Assembly: GCF_001571245.1 (NCBI RefSeq)
Contig: NZ_BCTK01000012.1
Location: 288,346 to 352,345 of the forward strand
Length of the DNA stretch: 64,000 nt
Source: Achromobacter piechaudii NBRC 102461
GTDB lineage: Bacteria; Pseudomonadota; Gammaproteobacteria; Burkholderiales; Burkholderiaceae_B
Direction: 5' to 3'
Under the pieces are notes generated by a model, which was given only the letters and a program-made list of their open reading frames with translations, was not told where the DNA came from and did no database searches. Shown in pieces: positions 49,024 through 57,882 of this stretch (position 1 is the first letter of the stretch; every line of letters begins with the position of its first letter). The translations under genes were made by a program, and so were the position numbers.

Positions 49024-49733
49024 CCGCCCATACCGATCAGGCCGGCGCTGACATGGCCGGCCGCCTCTCTCGCGCGTGCGAGCAGTTGGGCTTGGCCGTC
49101 GATGACGCGGCAAAGGCCAAGCTGTTGAATTACCTGGCGCAGATGCAGCGCTGGAACCGCACGTACAACCTCACCGCCATTCGCGATCCTCAGCAGATGT
49201 TGATCCAGCATCTGTTCGACAGCCTGTCGGCCGTGGCGCCGTTCTGCGAGGCGCTGGGCGCCTCGGGCGCGTCTGCCAAGGTCTACGACGTCGGATCCGG
49301 TGGCGGCCTGCCTGGCGTCGTTCTCGCGATCATGCAGCCTGCATGGTCGGTGACCTGCATCGACGCCGTAGAAAAGAAGACCGCATTCGTGCGCCAGATG
49401 AGCGGTGCGTTGAGCCTGCCCAACTTGCAGGCGCGCCATGCCCGCATCGAAACGCTGGAGCCGGCCGAGTGCGACATCGTCACGTCGCGCGCCTTCGCTT
49501 CGCTGGATGATTTTGCGCAGCTCGCGGGTCGCCACGTGCGCAACGATGGTACCCTCGTCGCGATGAAGGGCAAGGTCCCCGACGAAGAAATTCAAGCGCT
49601 GCACGCGCGCGGGGACTGGCAGGTCGATCATATTCAGCCGCTCCGCGTGCCGGAGCTGCAAGCAGAACGCTGCCTGATCTGGATGCGCCGCCATGAAGGG
49701 CGCGGCGAAGGACGCAGTCAAGGAACCCTATGA
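49020..49733 (+). CDS. rsmG: 16S rRNA (guanine527-N7)-methyltransferase
   Basis: A 237-residue SAM methyltransferase (GidB) that methylates G527 of 16S rRNA. Landmarks are [27 protein letters not shown] and the SAM motif [17 protein letters not shown]. It overlaps mnmG upstream and parA downstream by four bases each, showing a tightly coupled operon. Confidence 0.95.
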   Translation: MTAHTDQAGADMAGRLSRACEQLGLAVDDAAKAKLLNYLAQMQRWNRTYNLTAIRDPQQMLIQHLFDSLSAVAPFCEALGASGASAKVYDVGSGGGLPGVVLAIMQPAWSVTCIDAVEKKTAFVRQMSGALSLPNLQARHARIETLEPAECDIVTSRAFASLDDFAQLAGRHVRNDGTLVAMKGKVPDEEIQALHARGDWQVDHIQPLRVPELQAERCLIWMRRHEGRGEGRSQGTL

Positions 49734-50530
49734 AGAACTTACCCCCCAGCACAACCGCCCGCGTCTTCTGCATCGCCAACCAAAAGGGCGGTGTGGGCAA
49801 GACGACGACCGCCATCAATCTGGCGGCGGGCCTTGCCACGCACAATCAGCGCGTGCTGCTGGTGGACCTGGATCCGCAGGGCAACGCCACGATGGGTAGC
49901 GGTATCGACAAGAATGCGCTGGAATCGAACCTGTACCAAGTGCTGATTGGCGAGTCCACCATCGAGCGGGCCCGCGTGAAGTCGGAATCCGGCGGCTACG
50001 ACGTGCTGCCGGCGAATCGCGAGTTGTCCGGCGCGGAAATCGATCTGGTCCAAATGGAAGAACGCGAACGCCAATTGAAAAAGGCGATCGATTCCGTCGC
50101 GAGCCAATACGACTTTGTCCTGATCGACTGCCCGCCGACTTTGTCGCTGCTGACGCTCAATGGCCTTGCCGCGGCACACGGCGTCATCATTCCGATGCAG
50201 TGTGAATACTTTGCGCTTGAAGGCTTGTCCGATCTGGTCAACACCATCAAGCGTGTCCATCGCAACATCAATGATGACCTGCGTGTCATCGGATTGTTGC
50301 GCGTGATGTTCGATCCGCGCATGACCCTGCAACAGCAGGTGTCCGCGCAACTGGAAGCGCACTTTGGCGACAAGGTGTTCAAGACGGTTGTGCCGCGTAA
50401 TGTGCGCCTTGCCGAAGCACCCAGTTACGGGATGCCGGGCGTGGTGTATGACCGGGCGTCACGCGGCGCGCAGGCCTACATCTCGTTTGGCGCGGAAATG
50501 ATCGAACGCGTCAGGAAGGATTTGGAATAA
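49730..50530 (+). CDS. parA: chromosome-partitioning ATPase ParA
   Basis: A 266-residue ParA/Soj ATPase that positions the origin by cycling on the nucleoid under ParB control. The deviant Walker A NQKGGVGKTTTAINLA is near residues 17-32, with VLLVDLDPQGNATMGSG and the Walker B-like FVLIDCPPTLSLLTLN. It belongs to the ParB-parS system whose sites lie upstream of this operon. Confidence 0.96.
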   Translation: MKNLPPSTTARVFCIANQKGGVGKTTTAINLAAGLATHNQRVLLVDLDPQGNATMGSGIDKNALESNLYQVLIGESTIERARVKSESGGYDVLPANRELSGAEIDLVQMEERERQLKKAIDSVASQYDFVLIDCPPTLSLLTLNGLAAAHGVIIPMQCEYFALEGLSDLVNTIKRVHRNINDDLRVIGLLRVMFDPRMTLQQQVSAQLEAHFGDKVFKTVVPRNVRLAEAPSYGMPGVVYDRASRGAQAYISFGAEMIERVRKDLE

Positions 50531-50539
50531 ATCCTGGCC

Positions 50540-51364
50540 ATGTCCGCAGCCGCGCTCTTTTCTTCCACCGCATCGCCATCGATCCGCTCGTCGCCCGTCG
50601 ACGAGCGTGACCGCTTGCGCGTTCGTCTGGAAGAGGCGGCGCTGAACGCGACGGCAGTGCGTTCGCAGCTGCTCTATGATGGCTGGCTCGTGCGCTTTGC
50701 GCCGTCACCAGCCAAGCGCGTGCGCAGCGTGAATGTGCTGGGGTTATCCACACGTCCGCTGGACGAGCGGCTGGCGTATTGTTCTTCGTTGTATGCGCGC
50801 CATGGCTTGCCCATGGTGCTGCGCATTACCTCCATCGGCCCCGATTTTTCGCTCGACGCCGAGCTGGAGGCCCGAGGCTATACCTATACCGGTGAGACCC
50901 GAGTCATGAGCATGTCGCTCGCCCCCAGACTCAGTGTCCGGGGCGGCCTGTCTTTCAGGATCGTCGATACCGACCGCTTCGCGCAGGCCGTCGGCGCCAT
51001 GCGTGGGTCAACGGCCGAGCACATCGAAGAGCACCAGGCGCGTCTGCAAGGGCTGGCTGTGGATAAGCAGCCGGTGCTGGCTTTTGACGCGGCGGAACAA
51101 TGCGTCGCCGCGGGCCTGGCCGTTCGCGACGATGAATTGCTGGGCCTGTTCGACATCGTCACCGATCCCGGGCAGCGGCGTAAAGGCTACGCCGATGCTT
51201 TGATGGATCACCTATTGAGCCATGGCGCCAACGGCGGCGCCACGACGGCGTATCTGCAAGTCGAGCCGGAAAATACCGCCGCGCGCGCCCTGTATGGCCG
51301 CTACGGTTTCAAAGACTGTTACGCGTATTGGTACCGCTTGCCCGCCGAGCAGCGGCACGCCTGA
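50540..51364 (+). CDS. GNAT-family N-acetyltransferase between parA and parB
   Basis: A 274-residue protein whose C-terminal half is a GNAT domain: GLFDIVTDPGQRRKGYADAL is the acetyl-CoA-binding loop and VEPENTAARALYGRYGFKD the following helix. The N-terminal half may be a degenerate second GNAT fold. It lies nine bases after parA and 44 before parB, so it is part of the segregation operon. Substrate unknown. Two perfect DnaA boxes lie in the gene (50744-50752 and 51058-51066). Confidence 0.85.
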   Translation: MSAAALFSSTASPSIRSSPVDERDRLRVRLEEAALNATAVRSQLLYDGWLVRFAPSPAKRVRSVNVLGLSTRPLDERLAYCSSLYARHGLPMVLRITSIGPDFSLDAELEARGYTYTGETRVMSMSLAPRLSVRGGLSFRIVDTDRFAQAVGAMRGSTAEHIEEHQARLQGLAVDKQPVLAFDAAEQCVAAGLAVRDDELLGLFDIVTDPGQRRKGYADALMDHLLSHGANGGATTAYLQVEPENTAARALYGRYGFKDCYAYWYRLPAEQRHA

Positions 51365-51408
51365 GCCCCGGCTCAGGATACAAAAACAGAAGGAAAGAGG
51401 ATTTAACT

Positions 51409-52332
51409 ATGGCCACCAAGAAACCCAAGGGATTGGGTCGCGGACTGGACGCCTTGCTTGGCGCGGACGCGCCTGCGATCGACAACATCGGCAAGGCCGT
51501 CGCGGCCAAGCCCGAGGGTCCGCCATCCACCTTGCCCATCTCGAAGATGCGCGCCGGCAAATATCAGCCGCGCACGCGCATGGACGAGGGCGCCCTGGGT
51601 GAGCTGGCCGAATCGATCCGCACGCAAGGCATCATGCAACCCATTCTGGTACGCGCGCTGGGCGAAACGGCGCCTGGCCATTACGAGATCATCGCGGGCG
51701 AACGCCGTTTTCGCGCGGCCCAATTGGCCGGCTTGAAAGAAGTGCCGGTGCTGGTGCGCGAAGTGGCCGACGAGAACGCGGCGGTCATGGCGCTGATCGA
51801 GAACATCCAGCGCGAAGACCTGAACCCGCTGGAAGAGGCGCATGGCGTGCGCCGCCTGCTGGACGAATTCGGGCTGACGCATGAACAGGCGGCTCAAGCC
51901 ATCGGCCGCTCGCGCTCGGCCACCAGCAACCTGCTGCGCCTGTTGAACTTGGCGGCGCCTGTGCAGACGATGCTGTTGGCGGGCGACGTGGACATGGGCC
52001 ACGCGCGCGCATTGCTGGCCGTGGACGCCGCCACGCAGATCCAACTGGCGAACCAGATCATCGCCCGCCGCCTGTCGGTGCGCGAGGCCGAAAAGCTGGT
52101 TGCCAAGACCGCCAAGGAAGCCGAATCGGCTGCATCGCCGCGCAAGAAGGCCAACGGCGTCTCGCGCGATCTGACGCGCCTGGAAGAGGCCTTGTCGGAT
52201 CACCTGGGCACGCGCGTCGCCTTGAAGGTCGGCGCCAAGGAAAAAGGGCAGATCGTCATCGACTTCCATGGCTGGGAACACTTGAATTCGCTGCTTGAAC
52301 GCCAAGGCCTGTCCGGAGTCGTGGATGCCTGA
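51409..52332 (+). CDS. parB: chromosome-partitioning protein ParB
   Basis: A 307-residue ParB/Spo0J CTPase that loads at parS and spreads along DNA. The N-terminal GLGRGLDALLG is the ParA-contacting motif; GERRFRAAQLAG is the CTP-binding motif; LTHEQAAQAIGRSRSATSNL is the helix-turn-helix that reads parS; the C-terminus dimerises. The ATG at 51409 follows AGGAAAGAGG. The eight parS sites 4-5 kb upstream are its expected targets. It overlaps the asparaginase start. Confidence 0.96.
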   Translation: MATKKPKGLGRGLDALLGADAPAIDNIGKAVAAKPEGPPSTLPISKMRAGKYQPRTRMDEGALGELAESIRTQGIMQPILVRALGETAPGHYEIIAGERRFRAAQLAGLKEVPVLVREVADENAAVMALIENIQREDLNPLEEAHGVRRLLDEFGLTHEQAAQAIGRSRSATSNLLRLLNLAAPVQTMLLAGDVDMGHARALLAVDAATQIQLANQIIARRLSVREAEKLVAKTAKEAESAASPRKKANGVSRDLTRLEEALSDHLGTRVALKVGAKEKGQIVIDFHGWEHLNSLLERQGLSGVVDA

Positions 52333-53329
52333 TCTTGCGTTGCCGGTCATCGCCGTGCTGGCCACGGGCGGCACCATCGCCGGCGCTCAGGCCGACGCGA
52401 CTTCCGCGGGCTACAAGGCCGGGTCGTTCTCCGTCAACGACCTGCTGGCCGCCGTGCCGCAACTGGCCCGCATCGCGGATATCCGCGCGGAACAGGTTGC
52501 CAATGTGGGCAGCCAGAACATGACGCATGCGGTCTGGCAGGCGCTGGCCGCGCGTGTCGATACGCTTTGCCAGGACGCCTCGGTGGCCGGCATCGTCATC
52601 ACTCACGGCACCGACACGCTTGAAGAGACGGCGTACTTCCTGAGCCTGGTCAATCAGCACGACAAGCCCGTGGTGCTGGTGGGCGCCATGCGTCCGGCCA
52701 CGGCCCTGGGCGCCGAGGGGCCGGCAAATCTGTACAACGCGGTCGCGCTTGCCCGCCACCCCGACGCACGCGGGCGCGGTCCGCTGGTCGTCATGAACGA
52801 AGACGTGCATTACGCCCGCGAGATCCAGAAGACCGCCAGCGCCGGCCTGTGCGCGTTCGCCTCGCCCAATCGCGGCCGGGCGGGCGTCATGCATGGTGGC
52901 GCGCCGTGCTTCTATTCCCGCAACACCACCGTGCATTCCAGCCAAAGCGAGTTTTCACTCGCATTATTGGAAAAGGCCGGTTGGCCTCGTGTGGATGTGG
53001 TCTATGCCCATGCCAATGTGCAGGCGGATCTGATCGATTTCGTGGCGGGCGTTGCCGACGGCATCGTGCTTGCCGGCGTGGGCGATGGCAATGCCACCGA
53101 CCTGGCCATCGATGCCCTGAGCCGCGCCGCGGCCGATGGCGTGGCGGTGGTGCGCTCCAGCCGTACCGGCAGCGGCTTTGTCGCGCGCGATGTCGAACTG
53201 GATGATGGCCGCCTGGGCTTTATTGCCGCACGCGACCTGAACCCGCAGAAGGCGCGCATTCTCTTGATGCTGGCCTTGTCCGTCACGCGCGACCCTGCCG
53301 CAGTCCAGGCCATTTTCGACCGCTATTGA
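52325..53329 (+). CDS. L-asparaginase
   Basis: A 334-residue asparaginase that hydrolyses asparagine to aspartate and ammonia. The nucleophile threonine is in ATGGTIAGA (about T14), and the second active-site motif is THGTDTLEET (T96, D97). It starts directly at the fold with no signal peptide, so it is probably cytoplasmic, although the sequence resembles type II enzymes. Its ATG overlaps the end of parB, making it the last gene of the segregation operon. Confidence 0.88.
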   Translation: MPDLALPVIAVLATGGTIAGAQADATSAGYKAGSFSVNDLLAAVPQLARIADIRAEQVANVGSQNMTHAVWQALAARVDTLCQDASVAGIVITHGTDTLEETAYFLSLVNQHDKPVVLVGAMRPATALGAEGPANLYNAVALARHPDARGRGPLVVMNEDVHYAREIQKTASAGLCAFASPNRGRAGVMHGGAPCFYSRNTTVHSSQSEFSLALLEKAGWPRVDVVYAHANVQADLIDFVAGVADGIVLAGVGDGNATDLAIDALSRAAADGVAVVRSSRTGSGFVARDVELDDGRLGFIAARDLNPQKARILLMLALSVTRDPAAVQAIFDRY

Positions 53330-54219
53330 ACCTGCTGCGGCGCTTGCGCCGCCGCATCGGCCTGCTGCGCCAAACCCAGATTGCTGCGCAGCATGTCATA
53401 GACCTGCCGCGTCAGCGGATTGATCAGGTCGCGCCTTATCCACAGGAAGTAGGTGACGTCCGGCAAGGGCGGCAGGCCTTCCTTTTCCCCCAGCACCCGC
53501 ATCTCTGGACCTAACAGCTCCACGCTGCGCGCCGTCACGCCCAGGCCCGCGCGCAATGCTGCTTTGATTCCCACCAGATTCGGCGCCACGTAGTTGGTGT
53601 GCCAACGCACGCGCGCCTGTTCCAGCGCATTCAACGCCAGGCGGCGGAAGATGCTGGGCTCGTCGGCTAGTACCAGCGGGATCGGCGCGTGCGGATCGTG
53701 CAGATAGTCCGCGGACGCCAACCATACGGTAGGCGACGTGCGCAGCGCCACGCCTTCGAAATCCTGGTCAAACCGCGTCGAGATGGTCAGATCCAACTCG
53801 CCCGCGCGCAGAGCGTCCATCAGGAACGGGCTGCGGTCCACGCGGATCTCCAGCTTGACGCGGGGCGCCGAGCGCGCGATGTGCGTCAGCAATGTCGGCA
53901 GGATGGTGTCCGCCACGTCCAGCGGCGCACCCAGGCGCAAGTCGCCTTCCAGCGGGCCGTCTTGCAGGGCGCGCAGCGCTTCATCGTTGATGGCCAGCAT
54001 ATGGCGCGCATATTCCACCAGCCGCCGCCCATGCGATGACAGCACCTTGTTGCGGCCCTGCTTTTCAAACAAGGGCAGGCCGATCGTGGACTCCAGGCGC
54101 TGCATCTGCTGCGTGATGGCCGATTGCGTCTTGTGCAGCCGGTTGGCGGCCTCGGAAAACGTGTCGTGCTGGGCGATGGCGGTGAGGGTACGAAGCAGAT
54201 CCAGATCGAGGTTGCGCAT
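53323..54219 (-). CDS. LysR-family transcriptional regulator of the sulfur module
   Basis: A 298-residue LysR regulator with the helix-turn-helix TFSEAANRLHKTQSAITQQM and a normal effector domain. It is divergent from the cysteine-dioxygenase-type gene across a 116-base spacer with a good LysR-type palindrome, so it very likely controls that operon and itself. The effector is not known. A DnaA box (53436-53444) lies in the gene. It overlaps the asparaginase stop tail to tail. Confidence 0.88.
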   Translation of the reverse strand: MRNLDLDLLRTLTAIAQHDTFSEAANRLHKTQSAITQQMQRLESTIGLPLFEKQGRNKVLSSHGRRLVEYARHMLAINDEALRALQDGPLEGDLRLGAPLDVADTILPTLLTHIARSAPRVKLEIRVDRSPFLMDALRAGELDLTISTRFDQDFEGVALRTSPTVWLASADYLHDPHAPIPLVLADEPSIFRRLALNALEQARVRWHTNYVAPNLVGIKAALRAGLGVTARSVELLGPEMRVLGEKEGLPPLPDVTYFLWIRRDLINPLTRQVYDMLRSNLGLAQQADAAAQAPQQVQ

Positions 54220-54233
54220 GGGATGCCTGAAGT

Positions 54234-54248
54234 ATTAGCGATGCTAAT
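54234..54248. promoter_or_regulatory. probable LysR operator
   Basis: Perfect palindrome ATTAGC-GAT-GCTAAT, a T-N11-A LysR-type site, between divergent genes. A second palindrome CAATTTAAATTG lies at 54261-54272. Confidence 0.65.
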
Positions 54249-54335
54249 GGAATGTTAAGGCAATTTAAATTGTTGGCGCAGCGACCCGGCGATACATTAA
54301 GTGCAATAACTCATGAAACAAGAGGGAAAGTCAAC

Positions 54336-54923
54336 GTGAGCACTGCACATCCTCATCAGGCCGGCATCGAGGCCGCCATTGGAAATATTAAAAAAACTGT
54401 AGGAAATAAGGGGCTGAACCGCGACAGCCTCGCTGAAGTCCTGCAAGAGCTGGTCGGCCTGGCCGGACATACGGACTGGTGGAATGGTGAACGCTATGCG
54501 CCTCCCGAAGACGGCGAGCGCCAGGCCCGCTACCTGATCGCCGAAGACGACGACAAGAGCTATGCGCTGTACCTGAACGTCATGCGCCCGGGCAACAAGA
54601 TCGTGCCGCACAACCACACCACCTGGGCCTGTATCGCGGCCGTGGAAGGCGTGGAATACAACTACGTCTATGACCGCCTGGATGATGGTTCCGTCCCGGG
54701 CGTGGGCCGTCTGGAAAAGACCGGCACCGTGGTCGTGGGGCCGGGCTCGGGCATCGCGCTGATGCCCGACGATATCCACGCGGTGGAAATCCAGGGTGAC
54801 AGCGTCATCCGCCATTTGCACATGTACGGCCGCGCTCTGGAAACGCTGAACGAGCGCCTGGGTTTCGACCTGGAAGCGGGCACCTGCAAGGTCATGCCCA
54901 TCGGCGTGAAAACGCGTCGCTGA
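54336..54923 (+). CDS. cysteine dioxygenase family protein (thiol dioxygenase)
   Basis: A 195-residue cupin that oxidises a small thiol to its sulfinate. The three-histidine iron site is H92 and H94 in [15 protein letters not shown] and about H148 in DDIHAVEI. The start is GTG at 54336, six bases after AGAGGGAAAG; the longer ATG frame from 54252 runs through the operator region. Cysteine and 3-mercaptopropionate dioxygenases share this fold and cannot be told apart here. It heads a rightward operon with cystathionine beta-lyase and a rhodanese. Confidence 0.87.
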   Translation: MSTAHPHQAGIEAAIGNIKKTVGNKGLNRDSLAEVLQELVGLAGHTDWWNGERYAPPEDGERQARYLIAEDDDKSYALYLNVMRPGNKIVPHNHTTWACIAAVEGVEYNYVYDRLDDGSVPGVGRLEKTGTVVVGPGSGIALMPDDIHAVEIQGDSVIRHLHMYGRALETLNERLGFDLEAGTCKVMPIGVKTRR

Positions 54924-54925
54924 TC

Positions 54926-56107
54926 ATGAAAAAGCCCTACCAGCCGGCAACGCGTCTGCTGCGCGCCGGGCGACCACATCACGGGTGGGTCAACACTCCC
55001 GTAACGCGCGCCAGCACCTACGTGTTCGACAGCGTCGCCGAGTGGCGCGACACGCGCGCGCGCCGCGAACAAGAGCGTCTGCCCTCCTATGGCGCGCGCG
55101 GCACCGATAGCACGCATGCGCTGGAGGACGCGCTGGTCGAACTGGAGCAGGGCCATCGCGCCGCGCTGTATCCCACCGGTCAGGCCGCCATCGCCATGGT
55201 GCTGCTGGCGTTCTTGCGCGCTGGCGATCATGTGTTGGTCACCGATGCGGTCTATGAACCCGTGCGCCGGTTTTGCGCCGAGCATCTGACCCGGCTGGGT
55301 ATCGACTACACCTTCTACCGACCCGATGGCGTTGGCATCGAAGCGATGATGCGCCCCAATACGCGCATGATTTACGCCGAGGCGCCGGGCTCGCTGACGT
55401 ACGAGATGCCGGACCTCCGCGACTTATCCACAGCTGCGCGAAAACACGATTGCTGGCTGGCTGTGGATAACACGTGGGCGTCGGGTTTGATATACAAACC
55501 GCTGACCTTGGGCGCCGATATTTCCGTGATGGCGGCCACCAAATATCTGGGCGGCCACGCCGATGTGATGATGGGCGCCGTGGTCACGAACTCACGCGCC
55601 TGGAGCACGCTGGAGCGCGCCAACATCGACTTCGGCCAGACGGTCGGCGCCGATGACGCGTTCCTGGTCTTGCGCGGCATGCGTTCGCTGCCGCTGCGCA
55701 TGGCGCAACACGCCCGCAACGCGATGCAGGTTGCGACGTGGCTGCAAGCCCGCCCGGAAATCGCCCGCGTGCTGTGCCCCGCGCTGCCTGGTGACCCCTC
55801 GCACGCGATCTGGCGGCGCGATTGCACCGGCGCGAACGGCTTGCTGACCCTGGAACTGGACGGCGCGTTCAGCGCGGCCGACGCCGAGCGCCTGATCGAC
55901 GCGCTGAACCTCTTCGGCATCGGCGCCTCGTGGGGCGGCTTTGAAAGCCTGGTCATCCCGGCAAAGCTCGACACACGCGCACTGCCGCAATCCACGCCAC
56001 GGGGCGCCATGTTGCGCCTGCATATCGGCCTTGAAGACCCCGAAGATCTGATCGACGACCTTGAACAAGGACTGTCGGCCATGACCCAACATTCTCGCTC
56101 TCTCTGA
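54926..56107 (+). CDS. metC: cystathionine beta-lyase-type PLP enzyme
   Basis: A 393-residue Cys/Met-metabolism PLP enzyme. The PLP lysine is K206 in VMAATKYLGGHADVMMG, the ring-stacking tyrosine is in PSYGARGTDSTHALE, and LAVDNTWASGLIYKP holds the aspartate. Such enzymes cleave cystathionine or cysteine to release a thiol or sulfide, pyruvate and ammonia. It begins three bases after the dioxygenase stop. Two perfect DnaA boxes (55424-55432 and 55462-55470) lie in the gene. Confidence 0.88.
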   Translation: MKKPYQPATRLLRAGRPHHGWVNTPVTRASTYVFDSVAEWRDTRARREQERLPSYGARGTDSTHALEDALVELEQGHRAALYPTGQAAIAMVLLAFLRAGDHVLVTDAVYEPVRRFCAEHLTRLGIDYTFYRPDGVGIEAMMRPNTRMIYAEAPGSLTYEMPDLRDLSTAARKHDCWLAVDNTWASGLIYKPLTLGADISVMAATKYLGGHADVMMGAVVTNSRAWSTLERANIDFGQTVGADDAFLVLRGMRSLPLRMAQHARNAMQVATWLQARPEIARVLCPALPGDPSHAIWRRDCTGANGLLTLELDGAFSAADAERLIDALNLFGIGASWGGFESLVIPAKLDTRALPQSTPRGAMLRLHIGLEDPEDLIDDLEQGLSAMTQHSRSL

Positions 56108-56112
56108 ATCCC

Positions 56113-57711
56113 ATGATGCACCCGACCCCCGCTTCCCCTGTCGCCGATATCGACGCGCACACCCTCAAGCAATGGCTGCACGATGGCCACGAGATCGCGC
56201 TGCTGGACGTGCGCGAACATGGCCAGTATGGAGAGTCGCACTTGTTCTACGCGGCCCCGGTGCCTTATAGCCGTCTTGAGGTGGATATCGTGCGCCTGGC
56301 GCCTCGGCGCGATGCTCGCGTAGTGGTGTACGACAACGGCGGCGATGACGAGACGGCCGCCCGCGCCGGTCGCGCGCTGGCCAGCCTGGGCTACACGCAG
56401 GTGCACCGTCTGAAGGGCGGCATCGCGCAATGGCAACGCGACGGCTACGCCGCCTTTGCCGGCGTGAACGTGCCCAGCAAAACCTTTGGTGAACTGGCAG
56501 AAGAAGTTTTCCACACCCCACGTATCGGCGCGCAAGAACTGGCGGCGCGCCAGCAGCGCGGCGAAGACCTGATCGTGCTGGACGGCCGGCCATACGCCGA
56601 ATACCAGAAGATGAGCATCCCCGGCGGCATCTGCTGCCCCAACGGAGAGCTGGCGCTGCGCGTGCACACGCTGGTCAAGGATCCGAAGACCACCATCGTG
56701 ATCAACTGCGCCGGCCGCACGCGCAGCATCATCGGCGCGCAGACGCTGATCAACCTGGGCGTGCCCAATCCCGTCTATGCGCTGGAGAACGGCACGCAGG
56801 GCTGGTATCTGGAAGACCTGCAACTGGAACACGGCGCGCGCCGTCGCTATGAAGATGGTGTCGAGGCCGAAGCACTGCCGGCATTGGCCGAGCGCTCCGC
56901 GCAACTGGCCTTGCGCCACGGCGTGCCAATCGTCGACGCCACCACCGTGCAGCAATGGCTGCGCGACACCACGCGCACGACGTTCCTGTGCGACGTGCGC
57001 AGCGCCGAGGAATTCGCGCAGGGCTCGCTGCCTGGCGCGCAGCACGCGCCCGGCGGCCAGCTGGTGCAGGCGACGGACCAGTACCTGGCGGTGCGCGGCG
57101 CGCGCATCGTCGTGTTCGATGCAGAGGGCGTGCGTGCGCCCGTCACGGCCAGCTGGCTGCGTCAGATGGGTTGGGATGCCAGCGTGTTGAAAGAGGGCGC
57201 GCGCGCGATGTTGACGCCGGCCACGCCGCGCACGGACACGCCAGTCGTCCCGATGTTGTCCGACGCGCAACTGGCGGCCGCGTTGCAGGACGGTGCGCAA
57301 GCGATCGACATCCGTCCGGGCATGCGCTATCGCGCCGGGCATATCGCGGGGGCGCGCTGGTCTATCCGGCCGCGCCTTGACCGACTGGCGCTGGACCCCG
57401 CCCGCGCGGTCATCCTGCTGGCCGAGGACGCGGCGCTGGCCGCCTGGACCGCGCAGGACTTGCGGGCATCGGGCATCGTCGACATCAAGGTGAACACGGG
57501 CACGCCGGCCAGCTGGGCGGCGGCGGGCATCGCCCAGGAAGCCACCCCGAATGAGCCCGCCGACAGCGAGTGCATCGACTACCTGTTCTTCGTGCATGAC
57601 CGCCACGACGGCAACAAGGCCGCGGCGCGGCAGTACCTGTCGTGGGAGACCAACCTGGTCAAGCAGATTGATGAACGTGAACTGGCGGGCTATCGCTTCG
57701 CCGTGCCCTGA
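56113..57711 (+). CDS. four-domain rhodanese-like sulfurtransferase
   Basis: A 532-residue protein of four rhodanese-like domains, at about residues 10-115, 135-240, 270-370 and 380-475. Only the second has the catalytic cysteine, C199 in VINCAGRTRS; the equivalent loops of the others read VVYDNGGDDE, VVFDAEGVRA and LLAEDAALA, without cysteine. The C-terminal 55 residues end in a helical acidic stretch. It should move sulfane sulfur from the product of the upstream lyase or dioxygenase. It starts five bases after metC; the second ATG (56116) is equally possible. Confidence 0.88.
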   Translation: MMHPTPASPVADIDAHTLKQWLHDGHEIALLDVREHGQYGESHLFYAAPVPYSRLEVDIVRLAPRRDARVVVYDNGGDDETAARAGRALASLGYTQVHRLKGGIAQWQRDGYAAFAGVNVPSKTFGELAEEVFHTPRIGAQELAARQQRGEDLIVLDGRPYAEYQKMSIPGGICCPNGELALRVHTLVKDPKTTIVINCAGRTRSIIGAQTLINLGVPNPVYALENGTQGWYLEDLQLEHGARRRYEDGVEAEALPALAERSAQLALRHGVPIVDATTVQQWLRDTTRTTFLCDVRSAEEFAQGSLPGAQHAPGGQLVQATDQYLAVRGARIVVFDAEGVRAPVTASWLRQMGWDASVLKEGARAMLTPATPRTDTPVVPMLSDAQLAAALQDGAQAIDIRPGMRYRAGHIAGARWSIRPRLDRLALDPARAVILLAEDAALAAWTAQDLRASGIVDIKVNTGTPASWAAAGIAQEATPNEPADSECIDYLFFVHDRHDGNKAAARQYLSWETNLVKQIDERELAGYRFAVP

Positions 57712-57882
57712 CGCGCCGACGTAAGGTCGCCCGCGACGGCACGCAGAGGCCGCGCGGCGCGAACAACACATCCAGATCGATCATTACGCCCCGGCGCTTG
57801 CCGCCGGGGTGCGGACGGTTCATGGCGAACCGAAATGAAGGGGACGGCCGAGTATCCGGCCGCCGACACAAGGGGAATACAG

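Noticed and set aside
55372..57771. A 799-codon open frame opposite metC and the rhodanese gene
   Set aside because: It is the antisense of two well-supported enzymes with clear active sites; long antisense frames are common in GC-rich DNA.
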